Part shown: piece by piece, positions 1-10,587 of the stretch
How positions within the stretch are numbered: the first letter of the stretch is position 1
Layout of the letters: each line of letters starts with the position of its first letter
Assembly (NCBI GenBank): GCA_024509875.1
Contig: JAMPIV010011336.1
Location: 1 to 64,000, forward strand
Direction of reading: 5' to 3'
DNA: 64,000 bases
Source of the DNA: Oreohelix idahoensis
Lineage: Eukaryota > Mollusca > Gastropoda > Stylommatophora > Oreohelicidae
Position numbers and translations under genes: made by a program
The notes under the pieces: model-generated
Database searches by the model: none
What the model was told of the DNA's origin: nothing
Seen by the model: only the letters and a program-made list of their open reading frames with translations

Positions 1-231
1 AAAAATGTGATTTGTTTTCTTTGTATTGAAGGTAATATTCCGTAAAATATAGGTTAGTTTGAATATCCCAGCATTCTGTTGATGCAACAGTAGGGAGCAG
101 CTCATCTGGCAAAGATCAACTTTGCAGTGTTTGGAAAATAGTAGTCGTAACTTCAGTCATAACTGACTTTAGGAATGCGCACATGAGGGAATAGCCGTCA
201 GATGCTTTTTCCTGGCGTTCCTTTCAATCAA

Positions 232-360
232 TCAATCGATCAATCAATCAATCAATACCCTTTAGCTCCCCAAGGAGCATAGACCTTCAACAAACACATG
301 CCAAGTTTTCCTGTCCTTGCCATCCGCTCAAGTTCTTTCCATGTTTTCCTCATATCTTCC
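232..360 (-). mobile_element. RTE-like non-LTR element, 3' end fragment (family B)
   Basis: Read on the minus strand this encodes the extreme C-terminus of a non-LTR reverse transcriptase (RKTWKELERMAR...LLKVYAPWGAKG) and ends in an ATTG-type tetranucleotide tail, seen on the plus strand as repeated CAAT at 226-256. The same ending recurs at 8843, 40895 and 62262. The fragment is 5'-truncated exactly where the 40-bp minisatellite starts. RTE-clade elements typically end in short tandem repeats, which fits; the clade name is inference. Confidence 0.75.
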
Positions 361-1480
361 TTATATTGACACATAAGAAACAGAGAGAAGAGAAAAACAA
401 TTATATTGACACATAAGAAACAGAGAGAAGAGAAAGACAATTATATTGACACATAAGAAACAAAGAGAAGAGAAAGACAATTATATTGACACATAAGAAA
501 CAAAGAGAAGAGAAAGACAATTATATTGACACATAAGAAACAAAGAGAAGAGAAAGACAATTATATTGACACATAAGAAACAGAGAGAAGAGAAAAACAA
601 TTATATTGACACATAAGAAACAAAGAGAAGAGAAAGACAATTATATTGACACATAAGAAACAGAGAGAAGAGAAAGACAATTATATTGACACATAAGAAA
701 CAAAGAGAAGAGAAAGACAATTATATTGACACATAAGAAACAGAGAGAAGAGAAAAACAATTATATTGACACATAAGAAACAAAGAGAAGAGAAAGACAA
801 TTATATTGACACATAAGAAACAGAGAGAAGAGAAAGACAATTATATTGACACATAAGAAACAAAGAGAAGAGAAAGACAATTATATTGACACATAAGAAA
901 CAAAGAGAAGAGAAAGACAATTATATTGACACATAAGAAACAGAGAGAAGAGAAAGACAATTATATTGACACATAAGAAACAAAGAGAAGAGAAAGACAA
1001 TTATATTGACACATAAGAAACAAAGAGAAGAGAAAGACAATTATATTGACACATAAGAAACAGAGAGAAGAGAAAGACAATGACATCGACACATAAGAAA
1101 CAGAGAGAAGAGAAAAACAATTATATTGACACATAAGAAACAAAGAGAAGAGAAAGACAATTATATTGACACATAAGAAACAGAGAGAAGAGAAAGACAA
1201 TGACATCGACACATAAGAAACAGAGAGAAGAGAAAAACAATTATATTGACACATAAGAAACAAAGAGAAGAGAAAGACAATTATATTGACACATAAGAAA
1301 CAGAGAGAAGAGAAAGACAATGACATCGACACATAAGAAACAGAGAGAAGAGAAAAACAATTATATTGACACATAAGAAACAAAGAGAAGAGAAAGACAA
1401 TTATATTGACACATAAGAAACAGAGAGAAGAGAAAGACAATTATATTGACACATAAGAAACAGAGAGAAGAGAAAGACAA
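361..1480. repeat. 40-bp minisatellite, 28 units, with a 120-bp higher-order block
   Basis: Exactly 28 units of 40 bp, purine-rich on the plus strand (ACATAAGAAAC followed by RGAGAAGAGAAARACAA). Units differ at a few positions: caRagagaag, agaaaRacaa, and ttatattgac versus tgacatcgac. The last variant occurs only at 1081, 1201 and 1321, so 1081-1440 is three identical 120-bp trimers, a local higher-order repeat. The minus strand has a long open frame because 120 bp is a multiple of three; the repeated SFSSLCFLCVNI peptide is not credible as a protein. Confidence 0.97.
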
Positions 1481-1525
1481 TTGCAGTAGGTCTATCCTCC
1501 AAGACCCACGGGAACCACACAAGCG

Positions 1526-1737
1526 CATAAAAGGTAATGCCAGTATCGGACAGTGGGGGTGGGATATCGACTAGACTAGTTCCCTTCCTCGCTGCCTTTT
1601 CATTCCCTAACTCATGAGCAATGCCATGTACACATTCACAGCTGGGTAGGCTAGAGCGTGTCGATACCGTGAATCAAACGCGGCACCTGGACCGCGAGGC
1701 ACCAGTGCCATAACCACTCTGTTAATCGGACGCGCAA
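1526..1737 (-). mobile_element. tRNA-derived SINE, family 1
   Basis: Read on the minus strand: a tRNA-like head with A-box-like AACAGAGTGGTTATGG and a degraded B box (gtTTGATTCACG), then the conserved body (CTACCCAGCTGTGAATG, GAGTTAGGGAA, AAGGCAGCGAGGAAGGGAACT) and a 3' end running into TTACCTTTTATG. About ten full or partial copies are visible in this window. Age cannot be judged from one copy; the B box is mutated. Confidence 0.8.
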
Positions 1738-2170
1738 CACAAGAACGTAACATAAAAAATTACTCATGTTGAATCTGCCGACAGTGTCGTCACGTGTGTT
1801 TCATCATAGTTTACGACACGTCTCTGACCTTTACTCCAGACATGTATTTTGCAAGTAGTTGTGAACTCTTCACCGCTTTCAAATTACTATCCATTTAGCT
1901 CCATGTCGGCGAGAAACTACGACCCTCATAGACAAACCTTACCCCAGGCAATACTAAAAAAACCGAAGATTCTAATAACCAGGTTGGCTGCGGCAGTGAA
2001 CATGATTCACGTCTTTTCGTGTTTTTCCTCTTGTTTTTTCTAAAATATCTGAATGGGTATTAGGCATCTATTTTTGGCTAAAAATTATATCTATTTCAGA
2101 GTACTCCATTCAAGCATTTGTAACTGTTTGGTATTTTTAAACATAATATGGATATTACGTTTCTAAAATA
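1738..2170. other. unassigned DNA
   Basis: No recognisable gene or repeat. It forms the left flank of the Tc1 element, which inserted at the TA at 2169-2170. The short open frame at 1849-2043 has no recognisable motif. Confidence 0.5.
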
Positions 2171-2194
2171 TACTGAAGCACATTAAAAACACAC
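2171..2194. repeat. Tc1 element terminal inverted repeat, left
   Basis: 24 bp beginning TACTGAAGCAC. It matches the reverse complement of 3683-3706 at 23 of 24 positions. Transposase is expected to bind within these repeats. Confidence 0.93.
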
Positions 2195-2397
2195 CACCTG
2201 TTTAATCCAGGAACAGAGTGTGAAATGTAAATATAAGTGTTTACAAGTTTACATATTTGGAATCTTTATTTATTTTCCTATGAATCCATGCTGGTCATTA
2301 ATTTGTACATTTGATTGGTATGAAATTCATTGCATTCTGTGCAGGCAAGGGAGAAAACCAAAAATGCAACCAATAAAAAAATTCATTCACACTATCC

Positions 2398-3412
2398 TCA
2401 GTATCTGGTATGTCCACCGTGTGCTTGCAAACAAGCTTGGCAGCGGCTCCGCGTGGAACGCACAAGTCTCTGAAGGAAATTCCGGGGAATCAAGTCCCAT
2501 TCACGTGCAAGAGCAGCTTCGAGCTGTTGCAGATTAGCTGGAGAACCTTGCCTGTAGACTCTGCGTCCAAGCTCGTCCCACAGATGTTCTATAGGGGAAA
2601 TGTCTGGTGATAGGGCAGGCCAATCAATCGTCACAATGTTCTGCTGCTGTAGATATTGCTGCGTAATGCATGCGGTGTGCGCATGTGCGTTATCCTGCTG
2701 GAGAAGCTGCAAGTCTGAATAATTTGTGAACGCAGGAGCAACCAATGCATCCAGAACCTCATCTCGATATGTCACAGCATTAACATTTCCACGGAAGACC
2801 TGAAGAGGCAAGCGATGGTAACAACTGAATCCTCCCCAAATGTGAATACTGTCATCTCCAAATCGGTTGTGCTGGCGAACACAGCAATCTGCAAAGCGCT
2901 CTCCACACCGTCGCCAAATCCGCATACGTCCATCAGCAAAGGATATGTTGAATCTGCTCTCGTCTGTGAATAGGACAGCATTCCACTGCAGTCTAGTCCA
3001 TCTGACATGTTGCTCTGCCCATTGCAGGCGCTGCTGACGATGTCTGTGAGTCAAGTTTGGCCCAACATAAGATCGTCTTGCAGTAAGGCCTGTATCTCTG
3101 AGTCGTCGTATGACTGTCATTCGAGAGACTTGCCCATGTCTACCCACTATTGCTCTTGCTGTTTGACTTGCCTGGAGAGAACGATTCCATTTGGTGACTC
3201 AGCACAATATGACGATCTTGCGCAGGGGTAGTAACTCGTGGTTGGCCACTCCGAAGTCTATCCCGGGCACTGCCAGTGGTTCCGTAACGTTCATTGAGAC
3301 GTACAATAGTGCTGTGGTGGCAATTCATCCTTCTAGCAATGGCCCGCGAGCTCATTCCGGTCTCCAACATACAAGTGGCTCGTTGGCTGTCGTTTTCAGA
3401 TAGTCGTGGCAT
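2398..3412 (-). pseudogene. Tc1-type transposase (DD34E), one frameshift
   Basis: The enzyme would cut out the element and rejoin it at TA sites in the nucleus. I start it at the ATG at 3412 (MPRLSENDSQ), because the upstream open frame does not resemble the family. The N-terminal part carries a helix-turn-helix (SSRAIARRMNCHHSTIVRLN) followed by a GTTGSARDRLRSGQPR linker. A one-base frame change near 3192-3198 separates it from the catalytic part, which reads cleanly to the stop at 2398. Counting from 3147, D62 (FTDESRF), D152 (QQDNAHAH) and E187 (PIEHLWDEL) form the catalytic triad, with 34 residues between the last two. Together the parts are about 338 codons, the usual Tc1 length. Apart from the frameshift nothing essential appears missing. 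Confidence 0.92.
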
Positions 3413-3682
3413 TTCAAGCACATGTACTGGGTGTTTTGTCTCAACGGCCTTTTTATACCGAGTATACTGCCACAACGCATACACATTTTCAGGGTCATAG
3501 CTGTTGGGATTCGTGTTGCACGTGTAACTTTCATTGTTTTCATGTAGTCTGTACACAAACCCGTGGTTTGAATCATGCACTTTCCATTCCAGCAGCCATT
3601 CGCTCTCTACCTCATGACAAACACGGGGAAAATCCATTCCCACACTTTTTTTTCCAGCTTCTCGGCATCAGTATATATAATA

Positions 3683-3706
3683 GTGCGTTTTTAATGTGCT
3701 TCAGTA
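3683..3706. repeat. Tc1 element terminal inverted repeat, right
   Basis: Reverse-complement partner of 2171-2194, with a TA target duplication just outside at 3707-3708. Confidence 0.93.
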
Positions 3707-3746
3707 TATATTGTTTTTACAGAATTGCTTAATTTTCAATGTTGAG

Positions 3747-3750
<4 letters not shown>

Positions 3751-3787
<37 letters not shown>

Positions 3788-3796
3788 GGATATATA

Positions 3797-3880
<84 letters not shown>
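3751..3880. repeat. (TA)n microsatellite
   Basis: About 130 bp of near-pure TA with small interruptions at 3781-3800. It lies just outside the right end of the Tc1 element. The long alternating Tyr/Ile frames across it are artefacts. Confidence 0.98.
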
Positions 3881-3885
<5 letters not shown>

Positions 3886-4450
3886 CTTGTTTTTGTTTGT
3901 TCGTGTAATTTTTGTGTGTCTCGATTATAGTGTTTTCTTGTTAGTGATGTGGATCGTTAGATGCGTCTGAAAAAAATGTAATTTTTTTTAGCAAATAGGG
4001 CAGGTAAATGGATAGCCTCGCAGAGCAACTTATAAGATTATTTATTTCTTTTTCTTCTTCGTTCGCTGTCATATAACGTCATCCACGTCTTCTCGTAAAG
4101 CTGGCGGTCTGTCCCAGACTTCCATTTTTGCCGTACAGTATCTCTTTCAAATGGGTTTTTCAATCTGCTCCTCTCACGAAACCAGCAGTCTGGGAAGGTT
4201 TGTTATCCTGTTTGTTTTCCCCACATGAACTTATATCTATTAGTTTCTTATTTTGTTGACTGTATGTGAGTTTACAGTGGTTGGTTCTCAGTTTGATCCC
4301 TGTCTAGGCAAGTAATTCTGTTTTATCTGATTCTGGGTGTACTCTAAACTCATTTTCCTTTGCAGCTATTTTTACTATGGTTTCTTTACCTTCATATGTT
4401 GCCCTATGTTCAGTACGAATGTTGCTGCCGTATTCCGGTTTCACACTATA
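3881..4450. other. unassigned AT-rich DNA
   Basis: No gene or repeat recognised between the TA microsatellite and the Tigger element. Confidence 0.5.
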
Positions 4451-4452
4451 TA

Positions 4453-6169
4453 CAGTAGAACTCCATTTATCCGAACCCCATGGGACCAAGCATCGTTCGG
4501 ATAATCAAATGTTCGGATAATTGGATTACATAATGTATCGAGTACATGTACACATATTTCTAAAAATAATTAACCATCACAAGGAAAATACACTATAAAA
4601 CATATTTACTTGTACTGTAATAATAATACCCACACTGTATTAGATCACTGTATCACCAAAATCTGTCATTACACTGCAGTGCATGTACTACTTGTATTAA
4701 TTATTTTTGTTAAGAAAGAGAAATGTTTTCAAAATAACATTACAAACGATTCAAAACCAGGCGCAACTTACGTATACATGTACTTGCACAGATGTAGCCC
4801 ACTATTTAAAATAATGAGGAATCCTCTTTTGCATCAAACTGGATAGTCTCCTTTTGGCTGCTAAGTCCCGCATTCTCTTCAACAGCAGAAGCTGTGTAGG
4901 ACAGCTGTCATCTTCTTGCTCGTACCAAGCCATCGCTGTGTCTAGTGCTATAAAGGCCTCTTCAGGACGTGGTCGACGTTTTGGGTTTTCTTCATAATCT
5001 ACAAGTACATCATGTACTTCTGAGGAGTCTTCATCATCGGTCACTACATGTATTTGGTTTTCTTCTTGCACAAAAGACAAAATTTCTTCGTCATTCAAAA
5101 ACTGAAAACCAGAATCATTATCATCTTCTAGCTACATGTGTGCATCATCTTTGTCACAGTCCGAAAATCCGGGCATTGCTTGAAACAGTTCCACAACTTC
5201 ATTTATACAATCATCATTTGTGTCCACTGCAGTAGTTTCATTTCCTCCTTTTTTCCCAAGCAATCTATTCCAAGCCTTGTTGAGATTATCTTGTGACAGG
5301 GTGGTCCAAGCATCAGCTAACATATAGCAGCAGTCTTTGAGATTAAGCTTTTTGGAAAACGCCACCACACTTTCTTCATCTTCAGCCAACAATAAACGAC
5401 GCAGGACTTCCTTCTTGTACATCTTTTTAAGCTTTGCTATAACACCCTGATCCATTGGTTGAATCAGTGCTGTTACATTGGGAGGCAGAAAAATTACTTT
5501 AAAATTTGCATCAACTGCATTCAATGTATCCGTCTTTGGATGAGATGGTGCATTGTCCAGTAGAAGAATTACTTTTCCAGTTTTCTTTTCTTGTTCTTTC
5601 AACCTCTTCACATTTGGGATGAACTGATTTGTATACCAATCAAGAAATATTTCACTATTCATCCAAGCACTCTTCTGTGCTTTGTAGCACAATGGGAGAC
5701 ATGTCACATTCTTTAAACAACGTGGTTTTTTGGCTTTGCCGATCATTAGCACCGGTAAACGATGACTTCCACTGGCATTCGCGGCTACCAAAATTGTTAC
5801 TCTCTCGTTGCACTGTTTAAACCCTGTGGCAGCTGCTTCGCGCTGAGATGCAAGTGATGTTGGAGGCAATGATTTCCAGTATAAGCCAGTCTCATCTTCA
5901 TTATACACATCATCGAGTAAATAACCGTCTTCTTAAACCAGATATTAACTGACTTTATGATCTAACTGACTTCCTGTACGTAAGCGACCGTCCATTAGCC
6001 CATCTCATTGTCTACAAATTGTTCGCACACATTTGAAGCTTGCCGCATCAAAAGATTCAGAACTGTAGTCTAACGTGACTGGTGGCGTCAGATTTTTTTT
6101 CTTCTGGAAAACGTGTTCGGATAATTGGATGTTCGGATAATTGGGGTTCGGATAAATGGAGTTCTACTG
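4453..6169 (-). mobile_element. pogo/Tigger-like DNA transposon, complete ends
   Basis: The 1717-bp element has perfect 28-bp terminal inverted repeats at 4453-4480 and 6142-6169 (both start CAGTAGAACTCC) and TA duplications at 4451-4452 and 6170-6171. CAGT-starting ends and TA targets are typical of Tigger/pogo elements. Extra GTTCGGATAAT motifs lie just inside both ends (4494-4523 and 6114-6150) and are candidate transposase-binding sites. The gene inside lacks its DNA-binding half and has a premature stop, so this copy is not autonomous. Confidence 0.94.
4802..5908 (-). pseudogene. Tigger/pogo transposase, C-terminal part with in-frame stop
   Basis: This is the catalytic half of a DDE_1 (Tigger/jerky-type) transposase, which moves the element by cut and paste. 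It opens with NEDETGLYWK (first Asp at 5902-5904 region, residue 5 of this stretch), then LLLDNAPSH (residue 118) and ALIQPMDQGVI (residue 153); the last two Asp are 34 residues apart. One in-frame TAG at 5132-5134 interrupts it, after which the same frame continues to 4802 with an acidic tail. The usual N-terminal psq/CENP-B helix-turn-helix region, roughly 250 residues, is not found between 5908 and the right terminal repeat, so it was probably deleted. The only start available is a GTG inside the domain, which confirms truncation. Confidence 0.9.
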
Positions 6170-6257
6170 TAGATACATGAGGGTGTTCTTGGCCGCTCAT
6201 GATGGAAATAACAAAGAACAAGTTGAGATATCTTCCCGATCCTCATTTGTTTGTTGC

Positions 6258-6426
<169 letters not shown>

Positions 6427-6794
6427 TATTTAACTTAATGGGTAGATATTTGAATGAATCAATCAATCAATCAATGCTAATTAAGATACAAGACAACTAT
6501 AAATAAACATTTCAACACAAGAAACGCAGCATGGAAAAAAAGAAAATCTTTGGAGAACTTTTAATGAGTGTAAAAATGGAAAGTAAGCAAAAAAGGACAG
6601 ATATAAGAGATAAACTGTAACTGATAAAGACAGACAAAGCCTTATCCCAGATAACAGTGATGTATCACAGAAACAGCGGTGTCAAAGTCTGTGTGAAATA
6701 AATCAGTGGTACAAATACAAGACTACCGTATTGTTGCTTGGGGATCTCTGAGTAGGTAATGGGATTAAAATGGCTGCGCTCATACAGGGAAATC
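6427..6794. other. unassigned DNA
   Basis: No recognisable gene. It includes a short CAAT repeat at 6457-6474. Confidence 0.5.
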
Positions 6795-8430
6795 ATTATC
6801 ATCGTCTTCATCATCGTTTTCCTTTTCACTTCCTATGGAGCATTCAGCAGAAAGTCAGCATAAAACAGTCACGTGCTCATGCCGCAGTGGATTCTGTAGC
6901 CATTTGTTTTGCATGATGAGGTTCTTATAGAACAGTTTCTGGCTTTCTTGCGCATCGTTTTCTAGCTTTTCTCCAAATTCTTCCCAGGACTTCTGTTTTG
7001 TTGCTAGCACCTTGTTCGTTGCTTCTGTTCTGAGTATCACATATTCTCTATATTTCTCTATTAGTCCTGCTGTGTTTTTAGCTATTAAGTATTGTTTCCA
7101 TGCCATTTTATTCTCTCTTATTTTCTCTTTAACCTCATCTGTCCACCAAGGTGTCCTCTTTCTCTTGTTCCCAAGTCGAACTTCACGACATGCTTCTGCT
7201 GCAGCTGTCTTTATAATGTCCTTGAATTTCAGCCTGAGTGTTTCCAGGTCCTCAGGTTGTTGTTCTGTGTTTCTCACTGCTGCAGCAATAAGCCCCTGAT
7301 ATCTGGTCTTAATTTCTGGCTCTCTCAGCATGTAGGTCTTAATGCTCGTTTCTCCTATTCGATTACTTAGCTTCTTGCGTGATGTTAGGCAGTTCCTAGG
7401 CCGAGTAGCTCTTTCAGTTGTTCTTTAATTGTTAACAAGTAGGGGTCACTTCCAATCTCTGGCCCCCTCCACACTCTAGCATCCCGGACATACTTGAATG
7501 AGGTCTTCCTTACTATGGCGTAGTCGATCACTGATTTTTCATTCTTTGTTGGTTCACACTTACTGTATACGTGTATCCGCTTATGGGGGAACTTTGTGTT
7601 TGTAATGATCAGATTCTGCTATGTGCAGAATCTAAGGAGTCGCTTTCCATTGTCATTAAGAGTATCTTCTCCATATCTTCCGATAACTCCACCCCATCTA
7701 GCATGGTCATTTCCAACTCCGGCATTGAAATCTCCGAGAATGATAATTTCGTCTAGGCAGTCGTCCACTGTACTTTAAAGCAGCTCGAAGAATTCCTCCT
7801 TGACCCCTGCTCGCTCATCTTCATTTGGCCCATACACAATGACAAAGTTGACTATGGTTTCTCCTTATTTTAGTTTTAGGACCATAATGCGTTCTGAGAC
7901 AAAGTTCCATCCCTTGATATTATCCCTTTGGTTTTTGACCACAATACAACCCACACTCCCTTTAGCTCTTTCAGATGTGGGAACACCACTGTAAAGCAGC
8001 GTGTCGCCATCGCGATCCATAACTCCTTGTCCTATTTTCTTTGTTTCAGTTATAGCCAGGATTTCTAATTTTTCTGTCCTCATCTCTTCTACCAGCTCCT
8101 CTTCCTTCCCATTCATACTTCTTGTGTTCCGTAAGTCGTAGTCCGTTCCAGTTCGTCGCCTTTAGAATCAGTCCGGTTTTCTCTCTTATGTTTCGCGTAA
8201 TCAGATTTTTAAGACAAACAGGTGATTGGCCTGTTGTTCCTTTGCATGGTGGAGGGGCTGTCTCCTTACGGCTTCCATGCAGGCCGCCCTCCTCCTTTTC
8301 AGCCGGGCTTGGGACCGTCCTAGAAGGAGTTTAGTATAGTTGTCATTGGGTTAATTCCCGAATTAACCGTGGAGAGTTGGTACTGGTTGCTCAGATAATA
8401 ATAGTGGCTCAGAAGTACCGCAGCCAGGTG
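6795..8430 (-). mobile_element. RTE-like non-LTR element (family A), RT domain deleted
   Basis: Read on the minus strand from 8430: a 5' leader containing a purine-rich GAAAAGGAGGAGGGCGG motif, an AP-type endonuclease, a linker domain, then a direct jump to the 3' end with a GAT-rich tail (plus-strand ATCATC near 6790-6812). The 3' sequence before the tail (GAAGTGAAAAGGAAA) matches the 3' fragments at 17165, 18010, 27385 and 34800, which identifies those as tails of this family. The whole reverse transcriptase is missing, so this is an internally deleted copy. Confidence 0.75.
6855..8116 (-). pseudogene. AP-endonuclease and linker of an RTE-like retrotransposon, frameshifted
   Basis: The endonuclease nicks target DNA to prime reverse transcription in this class of element. 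Visible motifs, in order on the minus strand: KLEILAITETKK (catalytic Glu region) at 8070-8030; SGVPTSERAKGSVGCIV near 7980; LGDFNAGVG near 7720; [11 protein letters not shown] and LIITNT near 7630; ending with a GSDPYL stretch near 7460, close to the expected SDH position. The linker at 7331-6855 (TPWWTDEVKEKIRENKMAWKQY) is the region that joins endonuclease to RT in this family. Frames change several times and at least one stop falls after LLRFCT. No YADD RT motif follows. The family resembles proteins often labelled craniofacial development protein 2-like, a retrotransposon-derived name. Confidence 0.82.
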
Positions 8431-8842
8431 ATATTTGAAAAATCAAGATTTTAAAAAGACCTAATTGAAAATATAATAACAAAGAAGCAAACACAGAATT
8501 GGAACCAAGCACTGGAAGGTAAGTAAGCACACAATGCAATAGGAAATCACTTAAAATTAAATTTAAAAACGAGATTTTTATGGCAGACAGATATATTTAC
8601 GTAGTGCCAGGAGAAAAGTAACCTAGCACATAACCTACGTAGGTGTTGGAAATATGGGCAACAAAGACAACCAATAACAAACAATTTAAAAGTACATAAC
8701 TTTCTATCCTCATAACAAACATTGCTGAAAATTAAAGTGCACGAGAGATGCCTGGTGTAATGAAATAACATATAAGCAAATATTCTGAAGTAATAGATGT
8801 TTACTTAAATAAAACTAATAGCTGTGTGTAACTAAAATATCA
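8431..8842. other. unassigned AT-rich DNA
   Basis: I see no gene or repeat here. Confidence 0.5.
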
Positions 8843-9185
8843 ATCAATCAATACCCTTTAGTTCCCCAAGGAGCATAGGCCTTCAACAAATACATGCCAC
8901 GCCCTCCTGTCACGCGCCACCAGCTCAAGGTCTTTCCATGTCTTCTCCACGTGATCTTTGGTTGTTCTCTTCATTTGTTACTTCCCTGGGGATTCAAGAA
9001 CTGGGATTGTCTGGTAATGCTATCAGCAGGATGTCTCAGTTAGTGTCCTATCAACCTCCAGTATCTTCTCATTTCTTATTCTACTGGCACTTGTCCAGTT
9101 CTTGTCATTATCAGCACAACAGTGATCTTGTCATACCACTTCTATCCATTCTACGCAGGCATCCAGTTTGCGTTCCTTAGCATTT
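8843..9185 (-). mobile_element. RTE-like non-LTR element, 3' end fragment (family B)
   Basis: It aligns by eye along its length with 40895-41283, sharing the GGAGCATAGGCCTTCAACAA ending, but has frameshifts. The minus strand ends in an ATTG tail (plus-strand AATCAATCAATACC at 8843). It is a 5'-truncated remnant of the RT C-terminal tail. Confidence 0.75.
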
Positions 9186-9694
9186 GACTGTGCCCAGTCT
9201 ACCTGCAGGGCAGCAGTTTAGTGTCTCCATTTAACTGGTATCGATTAAAATAAACAGTATAAATTTGTTAACGCCAATATTTATGTCGCCATCTTAGCAA
9301 GGGCAGATCATACAAAGGTATGACTTGACATATGAGCTGACAGTTCTGATTTTTTTATAACTGTAGGTTAAATAAAAACATAAACAGTAAAAAATCCTAC
9401 CAGCTGATATTCTGTAAAATAAAAGTTATGAATTGAATACAAATGTAATTAACAAAACATACACTATTTGGAAAGTCTGAACAGAAAAAGAAATGGAGTA
9501 TTACAGTTGACAAAAACGTTTGACAAACATAAAATCAGCAGAAATGATGGTCATAGCTGTGACAGAGTTATGTAAATACATTATATGATATCAGCACGTT
9601 TTGCTTCCACCTGTTTTCCACCTTTGCTTGCTTATTAATATTCACGTTTCGTTAACGCAGAAGGCATGCGCTTCGATGTCTGTCGAACTCATAT
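9186..9694. other. unassigned AT-rich DNA
   Basis: I recognise no gene or repeat. Confidence 0.5.
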
Positions 9695-10476
9695 TGTAGC
9701 CACGCCTATTTTTGTTTCTCTATGTCTTACAGACACTAGGAATGTTTACAAACAGACCTATTAGCTAGTCCTGAGCCGTTAACTGTATTATCACGCGAAC
9801 GATTGGGCAATCGCTGAATAGTGACAGATCAGAGAATGAGTCGTCTAATGGTAAAATCAAGGGCGATAAATAAAAAGTCGTACTTTTTGTAGTTACATTG
9901 GTCAGGGGGAATTAATCTGAGGAAAGGGGAGATAATCACAGTTTTCCTTCCCCCCCCCCCCCCACATCCGTTAGTTCGGAACGTAATTAGCTACAGTGAG
10001 AGACACCGGATCAAAGCGAGTCCGTTCGCTAGCGTAGAGTCTGCAGTCGGCATTAGTGTGAAAAATAGCTTTGATTCAGGATTCGACCGCAGAATTCCCC
10101 AAAATCTGGGCGAAGGCGTTATATGTAGCAAGTACTAGCGAATTTTATACCCATTTTATATATATACTCCAGCTTTTAAAATCATTTTATCTAGTAGCCG
10201 CAGAATTTCAGAACATCTAGCTTCGAATTCTAGACCATTGTTAAAGTGGATTTCTTAGTGTTTCGATTGGAGATTGTTTCTTTTCTGTGTTGTGGTAACT
10301 ATATTTAATAGCATTTTTGAGTGATTTAATTGTTAAAGTTCGTCATTTTATATTTCACTAGGATTTACTGTGTTAAATTGGCTAGCAGATTAAATATATA
10401 TATACCTAATATTCTTCCAGCGGTAACGAAAATTAATTAATTGCTATTAACCAGTAAGAGATATTTAATTGACTAG
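9695..10476 (+). repeat. dispersed repeat copy A, left part (possible LTR)
   Basis: It begins TGTAGCCACGCCTATTTTTG and aligns in blocks with the reverse complement of 28900-30010 (for example TCAGGGGGAATTAA and AATTAGCTACAG, and an AGAGATRTTTAATTGACTA block at 10456-10475). Copy A continues at 15945 after a later LTR-element insertion. The TG start and roughly 1.5-2 kb length suggest a long terminal repeat, but no target duplication was found, so the class is open. Confidence 0.6.
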
Positions 10477-10587
10477 TGTCGTGAAATATTCTAATCCACA
10501 TATATAAATTAAAAGGTAAATATAAAGCCTAACAAATAAATTCTAATAAAGAAAAGAGCAATGGTAAAATAACAGTGCTGTCACAAG
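10477..10587 (+). repeat. 5' LTR remnant (111 bp)
   Basis: Identical over 111 bp to the start of the 3' LTR at 13895-14005, then breaks off at TCACAAG into gag sequence. Identity suggests the insertion or a gene-conversion event is recent despite the deletions. Confidence 0.93.

Larger units (their letters stand above)
2171..3706 (-). mobile_element. Tc1/mariner DNA transposon, complete ends
   Basis: The 1536-bp element has 24-bp terminal inverted repeats at 2171-2194 and 3683-3706 (TACTGAAGCACATTAAAAAC then one mismatch), each flanked by TA (2169-2170 and 3707-3708), the Tc1/mariner target duplication. The single gene is on the minus strand. Length and structure are typical of Tc1 elements. 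With one visible frameshift in the transposase, this copy looks relatively young but is not autonomous as read. Confidence 0.95.

Noticed and set aside
361..1480. Possible CRISPR array
   Set aside because: Units are contiguous with no unique spacers; it is a minisatellite in eukaryotic DNA.
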